Below are positions 30,829 to 46,211 of a DNA stretch of 64,000 bases, piece after piece (the first letter of the stretch is position 1; each line of letters begins with the position of its first letter). Source of the DNA: Viola odorata. Lineage: Eukaryota > Streptophyta > Magnoliopsida > Malpighiales > Violaceae. Position numbers and translations under genes: made by a program. A model generated the notes under the pieces. The model was given only the letters and a program-made list of their open reading frames with translations. It did not search any database and was not told where the DNA came from. The DNA is taken from the NCBI GenBank assembly GCA_963691705.1, contig OY829542.1, positions 41,289,105 to 41,353,104 of the forward strand, in the 5' to 3' direction.

Positions 30829-33000
30829 TAGTAATATAATTGTAAACTCAATTAAAAGTCCTCATTATTTTTATTTTTATGTATTAATGTTTAAATTACT
30901 AATGTATTATGCATTATTCCTTTTTTTTTTCTTTTAAACTCAATTAAAAGTCCTCATTTTTTTCTTTTTATTTGTTACTTTAGATACAAAATTTTATTAA
31001 AGATGTTATATGACCTAAGAAATAAAATTTTAATAGTCATTTATATAGTTAAAATGATGCATACTAGTAATATATTATTGTCAATTGTAATAGCCATTTA
31101 TATAGTTTTTTTTTAAAAATCATTTATATAGTTAATATATATAAAGTTAGACCATTAATTATTAATAATATAGTTATTAATTATTATCAATTATCATAAA
31201 ATTAAAATTGACTAATTGTTTAGAGTTTTATGCTTTCAATTTAAATTGTATTAATGTTTAAATTACTAATGTATTATGTATTATTCCTTTTTTTTCTTTT
31301 AAACTCAATTAAAAGTCCTCATTTCTTTCTTTTTATTTGTTACTTTAAATACAAAATTTTATTAAGGATGTTATATGACCTAAGAAATAAAATTTTAATA
31401 GTCATTTATATAGTTAAAATGACACATACTAGTAATATATTATTGTCAATTGTAATAGCCATTTATATAGTTAATATGTATAAAGTAAGACCATTAATTA
31501 TTAATAATATAGTTATTAATTATTATCAATTGTCATAAAATTAAAATTGACTAATTGTTTAGAGTTTTATGCTTTTAATTTAAATTATATTAATGTTTAA
31601 ATTACTAATGTATTATGCATTTTTCCTTTTTTTCTTTTAAACTCAATTAAAAGTCCTCATTTGTTTTCTTTTTATTTGTTACTTTAAATACAAAATTTTA
31701 TTAAGGATGTTATATGACATAAGAAATAAAATTTTAATAGCCATTTATATACTTAAGATGACACATACTAGTAATATATTATTGTAAATTGTAATAGTCA
31801 TTTATATAGTTAATATGTATAAAGTAAGACCATTAGTTATTAATAATATAGTTATTAATTATTATAAATTGTCATAAAATTAAAATTGACTAATTGTTTA
31901 GAGTTTTGTGCTTTTAATTTAAATTGTATTAATGTTTAAATTACTAATGTATTATGCATTTTTCATTTTTTTCTTTTAAACTCAATTAAAAGTCCTCATT
32001 TTTTTTTCTTTTTATTTGTTACTTTAAATACAAAATTTTATTAAGGATGTTATATGACATAAGAAATAAAATTTTAATAGCCATTTATATAGTTAAGATG
32101 ACACATACTAGTAATATATTATTGTAAATTGTAATAGCCATTTATATAGTTAATATGTATAAAGTAAGACCATTAATTATTAATAATATAGTTATTAATT
32201 ATTATCAATTGTCATAAAATTAAAATTGACTAATTGTTTAGAATTTTATACTATTAATTTAAATTTTATTAATGTTTAAATTGCTAATGTATTATTGTAA
32301 ATCATGTTCAATGTCAAAACGACGTGTTTAATGTCAAAACGACGTCGTTTTGACATTCAACCAAATTGAAATTGAAATAAGATTGGAGCAAGCCCTAATC
32401 TCTATGTGTCATTTTAACTATATAAATGACTATTAAAATTTTATTTCTTAGGTCATATAACATCCTTAATAAAATTTTGTATTTAAAGTAACAAATAAAA
32501 AGAAAGAAATGAGGACTTTTAATTGAGTTTAAAAGAAAAAAAAGGAATAATACATAATACATTAGTAATTTAAACATTAATACAATTTAAATTGAAAGCA
32601 TAAAACTCTAAACAATTAGTCAATTTTAATTTTATGATAATTGATAATAATTAATAACTATATTATTAATAATTAATGGTCTAACTTTATATATATTAAC
32701 TATATAAATGATTTAAAAAAAAAAACTATATAAATGGCTATTACAATTGACAATAATATATTACTAGTATGCATCATTTTAACTATATAAATGACTATTA
32801 AAATTTTATTTCTTAGGTCATATAACATCCTTAATAAAATTTTGTATCTAAAGTAACAAATAAAAAGAAAAAAATGAGGACTTTTAATTGAGTTTAAAAG
32901 AAAAAAAAGGAATAATGCATAATACATTAGTAATTTAAACATTAATACATAAAAATAAAAATAATGAGGACTTTTAATTGAGTTTACAATTATATTACTA

Positions 33001-33059
<59 letters not shown>

Positions 33060-33121
33060 GAATTTTAATATAGTTTAGAAGGAAAAAAGAAAAAGAATGA
33101 GTTAAGTTTAGAAAGAAAAAA

Positions 33122-33200
33122 AAAAGTGGGAGCCAAGAAGATTTGAACCTCTCTCCTTTAATACAATAGGTGATGGGTTTACCATTAAACCAAATGGAAA
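33122..33200 (-). other. tRNA-like sequence with Pol III box A/B motifs (inverted copy in A')
   Basis: This is the reverse complement of 30642-30720, with the same D-arm-like and T-arm-like motifs and terminal T run on the - strand. Confidence 0.4.
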
Positions 33201-33616
33201 CTTTGATAACACATATATATACTTCCAGTTCTACCGGTTCCCAGATTTGGGGGGTGAAGAACCGGACCGAACTGGAAATTCCAGTCCGGTCCGGTCCGAG
33301 TAAAAAAAAAAAAGTAACGAGCCGGGCCGGTCCGGGTAAAAAAAAGATCAGTTCCGGGCCGGTTCTCGATCCGGACCGGTTCTTGTACACCCCTAATTTT
33401 CTTCAACTTTGCTTGTGGTTTTTCCTTGGAATGGAACTTGTTTTTTTTGTACCATTTATTCTCTTGTAACAAACATTGGTAAATAGAGGAAAATTATTTC
33501 TGAGAAATCATTTTTGCAAAACAAACGAGGCAGTGGATACTTAAATAAAAATCTATCGATATTTTTTTAAAATAATATAAAAATTAACTATATTATTTAT
33601 TACCATTATAATATGA

Positions 33617-33790
33617 AAGATTAAGGGTGTACAAAAATTGTACTAACTGAAACCGTTGGTTCAGTCCAATTTTTTCTTTTTTAACCATAAAGTAAAAAAT
33701 TGAACTGAATCAAACCGAAAATAAACGATTCAGTATGATTTTCTATTACTAAAAACTGAAAATCAAACCGAAAAATTAAGAACCCGTTTT
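33617..33790. repeat. Degenerate hAT-like end fragment
   Basis: TTAAGGGTGTACAAAAATTG followed by AACTGAAACCG and AAACCGAA repeats resembles the subterminal structure of the neighbouring hAT-like element but is diverged. No paired end is visible. Confidence 0.3.
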
Positions 33791-34054
33791 ATATATATAT
33801 ATATATAATACTTAGTAATTAAGCTAATTATTGATTATGATATTTTAAAAAAAATAAAAAGTGATAATTCTTTTTTTTTTTTGGACGGAGGCATTACCGG
33901 TAGTGGTTTTAGACAAAACAGTTTCTTTTATAAAATTACAAGGCCTGCCAAACTATAAATAATAAAAAGGAAAAACGTTTTCCACTTCCTTCTTCCCTAG
34001 AGGAACCGTTTGTTACCTGACCTTAGTCTTCTTCTCATCTTCACCAAACCAAGA

Positions 34055-37260
<3,206 letters not shown>

Positions 37261-37539
37261 ACTTTCCACACTTGCACAGAATTTAAGACTTCTTCTGTAT
37301 GCTTCCGAATTTCAACTCGTATTTGTCTTCCAAGAGGATCGCTTGAAGCTGACATATCGCTGCGATGGCCTCTCCGGGTTTCGGTTAGTCCTTTGTTAAA
37401 TCAGCGGGTACTTTCCCCCTCCCTTCACGAGCTAGATCATTACGAGAAAAGAGAACATAGAGGGATGAAGTAGATTTTAGTTGTGATTTGGATCCAAGTG
37501 TCAATCCTTGTGGGTTTTTTTTTTATGATAAATAATGAC
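37261..37539. other. IPMDH 3' flank
   Basis: This is the probable 3'UTR and downstream DNA of IPMDH. A short T tract lies at 37517-37525, and no other feature is evident. Confidence 0.5.
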
Positions 37540-37870
37540 TTTTCATTACTAAGGATTCATAAAACAATCGAGTTGTTCAGGACACAAACCGCCCCAGCAG
37601 TCAGACATGCCTAATACATAGGCTCTCTTAGCAAGTGTATGAGCATTTACATTAGCAGTTTTACGAACATGCACAAAATTGCATAAGCTAAAGCAGGAAG
37701 CAAGGCGTTTGATATAGCAACAATGACACCCAAACTTGAGTGTGTCTGGGAATTAGTGAGAATGGCTTGAATCAATTTAAGATAATCATACTAGATTTGG
37801 ATTCAATTGATATTTCGTTCAGCGGTTATTTCGAGGACTTTTCGTACGGCTAACCCTTCCGCAACAGGAA
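37540..37870 (-). pseudogene. RNase H-like (RVT_3 type) retroelement relic
   Basis: On the - strand the sequence reads FVHVRKTANVNAHTLAKRAY followed by CWGGLCPEQLDCFMNP. This is the C-terminal pattern of the RNase H-like domain found in plant non-LTR retroelement-derived proteins (F-HV-R-AN--AH-LA). Upstream it is broken by stops. It is a short dead fragment just downstream of IPMDH. Confidence 0.6.
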
Positions 37871-39704
37871 TGTCAATCCATGTGGTCATTCAAATTGTTC
37901 CGGTTGACAAGCTCTTCGGATTGTTGTACTTTTTTATGCAATCATTTTTCAATGGAGGAAAGTACTCACTAGTGTTGGTTTTGGTAGAAACTGAACTTCC
38001 CCGTTGACGATTTACATCTTTGGTATTGGTGTGCAAAATATATGTTCTAATTGTGTATTCAGAATTAAATTAATCCAGTTAGAAGTATCAGTTTGCTTGC
38101 CTGTTCCATTAGTTTCTGTAACACTTAGTATGCCAACTCAATTGCATAGAGGAAAATTAGGAAAATTATATAGTAATAAACATTCCCAAAGAGTTAAATA
38201 TGCATCTAATAAACATGGTGTATGTGTATCCCATCCTACATCTAAAAAGTAAAACTAATTATAGCAAATAGCAATCTCTATTTCAATAAATCCATCCAAT
38301 AAAGAGTTAAATATACATCTATTTTGAAAAAAAAAACATCCATAAAATTGAATTAACATTTAAACATGTCACGCGCTTGTTAGTTGATTACTACGAATTT
38401 AGGTGTATCCAACTAATTAAGTTAATTATTAGGTTATAAAAGAGCTTTACAATTTTTTAGTACCCTTTTTCTTTTTTATTTATTTACAATAACACTTGAA
38501 ATATGATTATAAAAAATCCACGATTAATATTAGTAGACAGGCGCAATATCGATCTTTACAATTTAAATCCATCCCTCCTTTTCTCGTCACGTTCGTCAAC
38601 TTTATTCTTGGTTTCTACCAAGATAAGTGGGTTTACTGTTTATAAAAGAAAAAGGAATTACTCTTCTGGTAATGTAGAGAGATATAAAGTCGGACTTGTA
38701 ATCAACGATTGCACTCAAAATGTAGGCATTTACTACCACAAAACTTTCTTTCTAGTTTGTAAGATGATTAATTTAGGATAATTATGGCTTTAGTAGCCCT
38801 TATTTTAGAGTTACAACAATTTTCTTGAATGAGAATCTTGACGGAAAACATACATGACTCAATATGGGAATTTGAGATACCACAAATAATCATATTATTT
38901 GTGTTCAAAACGTTGTTGACGAATACATATACCTTAAGATGTGTGAAATTAAGTATATTTTCTTAGAAACCCTAGCCTAATTTATATATATATAGTTAGT
39001 GTTAAACTCATCTTGAAGCTCTTTTCTTTGAAGAACAAAAAGACAATCTTGCTTAACACTTGATCAATCATGGAAGGTGTGTAATTGATTCAATTTAGAT
39101 GCATATCAATTCCTCCAATTGTATAAACAATTCTTCAAAATTTGGCAATTTTTCACATTAAATAATAAAATATTTTTAGCAAATAATTACTCATTTATAA
39201 AATCAAATTGGCAAACTTTTACTTAAAGAGTAACCATACAATGATACCATACCGCATTATACTTTTATTATTATTATTATTATTATTATTACTACTACTA
39301 CTTATAAGAGGAGAGGCTAAGCGCTTTACAAAACATGGAAAGGATCTTCAATACATTTTTAGTTTTAACTAGAATTAGTGCCCGCGCGATGAATCTATTC
39401 TTGTCTTATTAATTTTTATGAATAAAAATATTTTTTATGATTTGGGTTTTTAATTTTCCAAATTTGTTCGTTATTTTTCAGAATATAATGTAATAATATT
39501 AGAAGAAAACAAGTGCCGCATGATTTAATATTAATAAAGCAAGCACACCGCGGTTAAGAAATAAGAGAACATGTCTTTACATAAACCAAATTGAAAAATT
39601 CATTTAATTAAGGTAAGATAATTTAACATTAATAAAGAGGGTACATGATGGTTAGGAAATTACATGAAAAGAGTTTATTTAATTAGGCTAATGACGCATT
39701 ATAT
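37871..39704. other. Intergenic AT-rich DNA without supported genes
   Basis: Short ORFs at 38004-38252 and 38503-38781 have no recognisable domain. A (TTA)n microsatellite lies at 39262-39300. Nothing further can be supported. Confidence 0.5.
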
Positions 39705-40690
39705 TTAGAGCTCATGAAGCTCCCCAAAAATGTTTGCCAGCCTTTCTTTTTCGTCGATGCTGTGAACGTAGGTCCGGTCTAGGACCTCTTCCAGCAGTTG
39801 TGCAGCTTCAATGGACCCCTTGATGTTGATAAAGCACTGGTATAAGGGAGAGATGACAGGTGCAAACTGAGTGGGGATTGGTGGCCTTTGTGCACTTCCA
39901 ACTTAGCTTTGTTAGATTTCTTCTTGTCCGACAGCATTTGGATCTTGGACTGATGGCTGTCCATTCCGGCAGACCAAGCGGTAAACTGTATAAGTTAAGT
40001 TGACCGCACAACAACAGAGCAACACTGAAAACAGTCATATAATATAAAAGAAGAATTCGTCTGTATGTTTGTGAATTGTTTGCATAAGATTTTAATAGGC
40101 CCAAAGTCGTGCAGATTTTGTTGTGCAGTTGCAAATGAACTGTTAATTTATATAAGTTATGTGGACCATGCATCAATAAATGAACACTTAAAAGAATACC
40201 TTCATCATGGGGTTGGGAATTTGAAGAGAAAGAGTGTTGAGTCAATGAAATCCTACGCATTGAATTCTTGGACTCTGAGAAGAGTGCAGTTCTAGGTTAA
40301 GTTGGGGGCTGAAGTTTGGCTGAACATCAGCTGGAGGGTTCGGGATTGTGAACAGCCGCCTAGATGCCCTAGGCTTGTATGGTCTGCGCGGAGCAGCTGC
40401 AGAAGTCCTGAGACTTGGGAAAGCAAAGGAGATGAAGCAGGACAAAATGGTGTAAGATAGCTGACAGAAGAGTCAAAAGCAAAGCACCAAGGTGAAAGAA
40501 AGAACATAAGGAAATGTTTTATTTGTGGATAAGTGGCAAATACCTTGTGGCAGCTGCTTTGGTGTTGCACATGTTTCCTGTTCTGCTGAAGAGTGCGATG
40601 GAGGTGAGGATTGAAAGAGCCTTGATCTCTTTGATGTCCTGGAGGCATCGTTTCGTCTCGACATGGAACTAAACGCGTTGGCATTGCAGA
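39705..40690 (-). CDS. Unidentified spliced gene or pseudogene
   Basis: Three stretches on the - strand read like conserved protein. About 40677-40473 gives VETKRCLQDIKEIKALSILT then SIALFSRTGNMCNTKAAATR, ending at a GT donor (CCACAAG|GTATTTG). About 40420-40245 continues TSAAAPRRPYKPRASRRLFT and IPNPPADVQPNF in matching phase after an AG acceptor. The last exon-like segment (39885-39705) ends GSIEAAQLLEEVLDRTYVHS, IDEKERLANIFGELHEL and a TAA stop at 39705-39707. A further piece (FTAWSAGMDSHQSKIQMLSD, about 39990-39890) is in a different frame, so either an intron is missed or there is a frameshift. I do not recognise the family. The start codon is not determined; exon 1 may begin after an intron ending TTTAG near 40672. 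Confidence 0.4.
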
Positions 40691-41203
40691 TGCAGATTTG
40701 GTGAGGAGAGTAACAGGATAAGTGTAAGAGTGGGTTCGATTTGAAGCAAGTGTACGAAGGACAGATGGCCCAATTTGTTTAAAGCTTATGATGATTTTTT
40801 TTCTGGCACTGAAAGACCCGACCATTAAAGACCAGCACAACCGGTCGGCAGGGACAATCATAAACAGTGGATGGGTGTGGGCAAATAGATGTGAGTAAAA
40901 AAAAAAATAATTGTTGAACATGTGTCATTCAATATGGAGCAGCTCCTCCCACACGTGTGATGTAGCGAGGCTTAATGCTTGTGGACAAAAGAGAAAAATA
41001 TTTTGCGATCTCGACCCATGAATTTTGACAGGTCCCGGACTGGATCCGTGAAAAATTAAACCTGACGTTAAAATTTATTTTGGGTCAGAATTTTTAGTAT
41101 TTGTTATACCCAAAATTATCAAACTTGTAGAAATAATTCTATTTTTTTAAATCACAATTTAACTCAATCAAATAACATCAATCCAAAATAATTTATTATA
41201 ATA

Positions 41204-41247
41204 CTCCCTCCGTCTATTTTTAATGGACGCAAGGGAGTCTTTCCCGT
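41204..41247 (+). repeat. Left terminal inverted repeat of the MLE
   Basis: It runs from CTCCCTCCGTC to about GGGAGTCTTTCCC and matches 46212-46255 inverted with a few mismatches. Confidence 0.88.
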
Positions 41248-41694
41248 TTATTAAGGTGTCAGCTGCCAATCTGTTTCGTCTATGAAATGGACAGACCAAA
41301 AAGTTGAATCCACCGCATGGGCTTTCACTGTGCTTCCACGGCCCATTGTGAAATGTCCTCTGTTGGCACAATTTCTTTTCCCCATTTGATTTTAATGGTT
41401 TTTTTTTAAAATGGAATTGTCCTCCGTTGGCCCACCCAGCCCAATGTTCAAAATTCAAAATAAAACAGCCTAATTAATTTGGCTTACCCGCCCAAATCAG
41501 CTAAAGCAAATTTAATTGCTTCCCTCCATCAGACTGCACTGTTCTGTTCTTACTATCCATAATTTTCCACAGCTGCCACATTCATTTTGATCTGTTCTTA
41601 CTTACCATCATAATCAAAATGTAATCAACCAAAAAACATCTTCATTTTCTTTCACCGATTGCATATACTCAAAGGTAATCCACTCGTTTAATTG

Positions 41695-43212
41695 ATGGCG
41701 TCCTCAAGTCTTGACAATGATTCGCATTCAAATGATTGGGAAGGGCTGGAGGAGATTGCAGAGGACGATACTGCATTTTTCTCACCTGAAAACGCACTAA
41801 TAACGAACCATGATCAACTTCAGACTACTGTTGGTATCCCAGACTTAAATGAGAGGCCTCGAATAGATAATTTCTTAAGTCAATGCCGAAATCGTAGTTA
41901 ATCATGTGAAAATGACGTTAACTCTTCTTTTGTACGTGCAGAGAAGGGGAAAGAACTTACTAGAGCTGAACGTCTGGAGGCAATACAGGTATTGTTGGCA
42001 AAGAGTACGGATGGGGTGTTGAAAAGAGGAGTAACAAAAGTAGTTGCTGCCCAATTTGGTGTTGGGATTCGAACCATTCAAAGAATATGGAAACGTGCAA
42101 GGGAATCAGGAAACAACTGTCTAGACAAATTAAGAGTACAAAATGGACGGAAACGAATTGAAGTTGATTTAGAGCGAGTACGAGCCATTCCTTTGAGTGA
42201 CAGGACAACACTTAGGTCACTTGCTTTCGTCCTTGGTGTTTCCAAATCATTTCTGCATATGAAGATGAAAGAAGGTGTCATCAAACGTCATACAAATGCT
42301 ATCAAACCCACGTTGACTCCAGACAATCACATTGCCAGAATGAACCACTGTCTTGCCAGTTTGGATCCATCATCGTTACATCATGATCCAAAATTCCAGC
42401 GGATGGAAAATATAGTGCACATTGACGAAAAGTGGTTCTACCTCACCAAAAAATCCCAGACTTATTACTCGTTGCACGACGAAAATTATCCTGTAAGAAA
42501 TACTACATCATCTCATTTCATACCTAAGGTTATGTTTTTGGTTGCTGTTGCGAGGCCCAGGTTTGACTCTGACGGTTTATGTACGTTTGATGGAAAGGTG
42601 GGAGTTTTCCCCTTAGTTCAATCAGTTGCTGCATTAAGGTTGAGCCAGAACAGGCCTCGCGGTACAATTGAGATAAAACCTATTGCTAATATAACGAGGG
42701 ATGTTATCAGAGAATTTATGATTGCTAAAGTGTTGCCTGCAATAGCATCGAAGTGGCCAAGAGATAGTGTAGACAATGTCATTTACATTCAACAGGACAA
42801 TGCCAAAAGTCATATTCATACTGACGATGTTGAATTTTTAAATGCAGTGGCATGTAGTGGATTGACTGTTTCACTTGTGTGTCAACCCCCTAATTCTCCT
42901 GATTTAAACGTCTTGGATCTTGGCTTCTTTAGAGCAATACAGTCACTTCAGAGCAAGCAGTGTGCAAAATCCATTGCACAATTGATTAGCGTAGTTGAGA
43001 AGGCATTTGAAGATTTTCCTGTAGAGAAGTGCAACAATGTATTTCTAACTTTGCAAGGGTGTATGATTGAGATTCTGAAATGTTATGGGTCCAATAATTA
43101 CAAGATTCCACACATGAAAAAGGAGCGACTGCAGAGACAGGGGGCCTTACCATCAGCATTGACCTGTTCTCCTGAAATTGTGAATGATGCAGTTGTACAT
43201 CTATCTACTTGA
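41695..43212 (+). pseudogene. Mariner-like transposase, DD39D, one premature stop near the N-terminus
   Basis: One frame runs from ATG 41695 (MASSSLDNDSHSNDWEGLEE) to the stop at 43212, about 505 codons, interrupted only by TAA at 41899-41901. The remaining 406-codon ORF from 41992 holds most of the helix-turn-helix (KRGVTKVVAAQFGVGIRTIQ then RIWKRARE), the first catalytic Asp (VHIDEKWFYL), the second (YIQQDNAKSH) and the third (NSPDLNVLDLGFF). Counting to the Asp of VLD gives the plant-type DD39D spacing. A 49-bp GT-AG interval around the stop (41893-41942) exists but is short for a plant intron. The catalytic domain looks complete, so activity from a downstream start cannot be excluded. Transposase cuts at the TIRs and inserts into TA. 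Confidence 0.88.
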
Positions 43213-44334
43213 AGTCCAAGGGAGGGCTTAAATGCATACTTGGTTGTGCAATGTATATAATTTTGCGTTTTGTTATTTCGCCTAATGTGTTGTAAGGTGA
43301 AAAGTAGCAAGAAACATTCAATCCTCTGTTGTGCTGAATGCAGAGGATCGGATGTTTTTTTTGGACAAGTCGATCATTTTAAGAAATCCATATGGTTGGA
43401 AAATATTTTGGACAATTATATGTTCTTTGTGTGGATTAATCTTGTTAATGTGTGGATTGATTGCATTTTGAATACAATTTGTAGTAACAAACCTGTCATC
43501 AGAATATTGGAAAAAATACACAACATATTCCACTAAAACCTTCTTGTTTTATTAAAAATAAATTTCTTTGTACAATAGAATCACCTAGTACAATCTACAT
43601 ACACCACAATGTACATAGTCATCACCACCAGTACTACCACTATTTTGTCAAGTCTACACGGAAAAAAATTACTGGACATGCCTCTTCCCTTATATCAACA
43701 ACAACATCCCTCTTCCCTTACAACAACAACAATCCAACAACACTGATTCCTTTGCATGCATGTGCTTCAAACATCCCAAGGTCATGTAACTATCCAGACC
43801 CTACCATACTGTACCAGAAGGGTACCTCTGCTCTGCTCTGCTCTGCTGTTTTCACCCAAAAACAAACAAGCCTAAATGTTTTTTTTAATGGAAATGTGCT
43901 CTGCTCTGCTGTTTTCACCCTTAAACAAACAAGCTAAAGCAACAGTTGAAAAACTTTTGTGCTCATCCTCAACGATGCTTGAGATGTCTTGACAATTCTT
44001 CCCCTTCAAAAAACAACATTATTAGAAAAGACATTTGGAGTATCAATGGGAAAAGCAGAAAAGTTGTAACTGCAGTTGAAATGCATGAATGCAGTGACAA
44101 TGGAGTGAAGTAATGGTGAACAATGGAGTGGAGTAAATGCATAAATGAGTAGTTACATCACATGGATGAGTTGTCACCTCTTCCATTTCACACATCAATA
44201 TGGGTGCACAAAGAACAAAATATTACATTGACTAACAAAGGCTATATAAAGGAAGGTAGCGTCACAAACATCTTTACAACCGCTGAATCTCTTAAGCTAC
44301 CCTTAAGCAAGCATACACAATTCTGTAACAACCA
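43213..44334. other. MLE internal spacer
   Basis: It lies between the transposase stop and the second ORF. It contains CAACAACA and CTCTGCTCTGCT short repeats, and a duplicated CTCTGCTCTGCTGTTTTCACCC segment (43831-43857 and 43898-43920). No conserved coding sequence is recognised. Confidence 0.5.
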
Positions 44335-44700
44335 ATGAATCCTGAAGAAGCTACACACATCTTAAACATTTCAACGGCTGTACAAACCCAGCTCAATGAG
44401 GACTTAGTTGATTTCCAAACCAAACTAACACAAACTGACCAATAAATTAATAGGATGAGGGTTATGTACCGTAGGTTGAAGGAGATAAGGGACATGCCTA
44501 GGTGGGAAGAGGATGAAAGGCCATATGAGGCAGAAATAATCCTTCGAACTGGCGATGCTCTGCTTTCATTGGCCAAAATCATTGGGAAGATGGAGACAGA
44601 GAGGGAAGGTATCAGCATGTGCATGGATGCAGTGAATGAGACAACAACCTATGTGACCAAGTTTGCGGATAAGATCCAGGGAATCCCAAAGTTCAACTAA
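44335..44700 (+). pseudogene. Second ORF of the MLE (121 codons, one in-frame TAA), helical protein
   Basis: ATG at 44335 opens MNPEEATHILNISTAVQTQL. After TAA at 44443-44445 the same frame continues INRMRVMYRRLKEIRDMPRW, AEIILRTGDALLSLAKIIGK and ends DKIQGIPKFN. The composition and heptad-like pattern suggest a helical, possibly coiled-coil protein. Polyadenylation-like AT-rich DNA follows. I know of no standard second gene in plant mariner elements. It may be a captured host sequence or an accessory gene; the single CAA-to-TAA-type stop suggests recent decay. Confidence 0.45.
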
Positions 44701-45339
44701 GTGCAGTCTGAAAAGAGGAGTAATGTATGTGTTCTTTTGTGTTTCCTTTGTGTTCTGTTCTGTTTGTATGTGTTGTGTTGAGTTCGGTTGTGTTTGCTTT
44801 GTGTTCTGTTGTGGTCAGTTAATAGGTGTTTAATGTATATTTATAATTCAGCAATGCATCAAGTAGTGTTATGTTTTCCTAAACTCTAAATTCAGCATGT
44901 AAAAATGGCATCAAACACAAACTGAAATCCTAAACCATCACAACAGTTACACATCAAAAGTATAACTAACCCAGTTGAAAGAAAACCATCTTATTAAATC
45001 CATCTAATTTGCACAAACTCAAACAAGACAACGACAAAAAATCATTCAATACCATCAAAGTGAATGGATTTCCTGCAGATTCAAAGAGAGGAGATGATAA
45101 CGGTTCCAAAAACATGCATCTTAACTAGAACATTAACCAAACCAGCCTGAAACGCAGATGCCAATCATAATTGAAACGTGAGACAAGAAATCAACAAATT
45201 GAACTCGATGAGCATTATAGTTGAATCATGAGACTACAGGTAACAAAATTCACATCTTTTTTTACCTCGATTTCTCGTAGGTTTATCCGTAGCAACCAAC
45301 AAGGAAAACCAAGAGGAAAAGAGAAGGAAACCCACTTAC

Positions 45340-45780
45340 TTTGGTCTGTCTTCACTTCGCTCTGCAGCTGAATGTTAAGAAATTCAAAGACCTCTTCTGC
45401 AAATGAGCAAACAGATACATACATCACCCAACAATTTAATAAGCAAGGATAACTTTTCTGTCTATCAAAAAAAGAAAGAAAAAAGAAAAAGAAAAAGTCA
45501 CTAACCTTCTTCGGCATCAGCAAACTCAGGAACAACTTTACCATCTTCCTTCACGCTACTCTACAGCCCATGATTTTCAAAAAGAAAGATTTAATACAGA
45601 ACAGAAAAAAACCAACAGTTCATAATTCTATCGAATGAAAGTTGTAACAAAGATGAAGAAACACCTCTTTTAACAAGACAGCTTCAGGGAAAGGGCCGGT
45701 TGCCTCATCTTCTTTGACAACAAAACTATGCTTGTCGTCCTTCTTTTTGTTGTCCTGCTTCGCCGCCGCGACAATTGATT
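45340..45780 (-). pseudogene. Captured host gene fragment in the MLE (at least three exons with introns)
   Basis: On the - strand, exon a (about 45780-45665) reads KQDNKKKDDKHSFVVKEDEA then TGPFPEAVLLKE, with a GT donor. Exon b (45560-45506) reads SSVKEDGKVVPEFADAEE between AG and GT. Exon c (45396-45340) reads EEVFEFLNIQLQSEVKTDQ and ends at GTAAGTGG. Joining them gives one continuous frame. The fragment resembles a small conserved plant protein that I cannot name. Retained introns point to capture at DNA level. It lies inside the TIRs, so it travels with the element (Pack-TIR-like). The first part upstream (46181-45930) is leader-like with no continuous frame. Confidence 0.55.
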
Positions 45781-46211
45781 TTCTTAAACCCACTGACCCG
45801 AATGAGCAACTGCTACACGGCGGTCACGGAGGAGGGAGTAAGAAGGAGTATGTGCCGGTGGGGACACAGGAGGAGTATCCGCTGCCGGAGTTGGGACCTC
45901 GCGTAGCCCTGCGTTGCCTCTCCTCATTGACAATATTGATGCCAAAATAACCCCAATTCTTCGTAGATGCTTCGCATCTCCACGCCGAAATCACGGATGA
46001 AAAACCCTAATTTTTTTTGAAGAAATTTGGGAGAAGAAGAGCGATGGGTGTTGAGGAGAGAGAGAGTGGATCTTGAGTCTGTTGTGTAGCAGAACCCGTG
46101 TCCCCTTATTTGTTTAAACTTCCAATTTTGCCCATGTGTATTTCTAACTTCACTCAATGACATTGAGGGCGTTTTAGTCATTATGCCCGAAGGCGTCCAT
46201 TAATAATGGAC

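Larger units (their letters stand above)
28511..33403. mobile_element. hAT-like non-autonomous element, 28519-33395, with 8-bp target duplication and giant inverted duplication
   Basis: The element starts TAGGGGTGTACACGGGCCGG (28519) and ends CCGGTTCTTGTACACCCCTA (33395), giving imperfect terminal inverted repeats. It is flanked by the direct 8-bp duplication ATTTTCTT (28511-28518 and 33396-33403), as hAT elements make. Subterminal regions are dense in ACCGG/CCGGT repeats. There is no transposase. The interior is AT-rich ~340-bp tandem units arranged X-A-X'-A' (see separate entry). Confidence 0.75.
29302..33600. repeat. Inverted duplication X-A-X'-A' built of ~340-bp AT-rich units
   Basis: X (29302-30242) is repeated inverted as X' (about 31426-32400). 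A (30243 to about 31425) is repeated inverted as A' (about 32401-33600). Identity is very high by eye. Tandem units carry ACATTAGTAATTTAAACATT and TAGTATGTGTCATCTTAACT. X and X' contain a 24-bp palindrome centred on AAACGACGTCGTTT (29342-29365 and near 32330). AT microsatellites mark A (30788-30826) and A' (33002-33056). A' extends about 200 bp beyond the element's right terminus. Confidence 0.88.

Noticed and set aside
31254..32942. Repeated short ORFs starting MFKLLMYYVLFLFFLLNSIK
   Set aside because: They are AT-rich translations of the ~340-bp repeat units and their inverted copies, not genes.
38004..38781. Two short ORFs downstream of IPMDH
   Set aside because: No domain, no splice structure and AT-rich codon use; not supported as genes.
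41893..41942. A short intron removing the TAA in the mariner transposase
   Set aside because: It has GT and AG ends but is only ~49 bp, below usual plant intron size, with a weak donor. A premature stop is the simpler reading, though not excluded.
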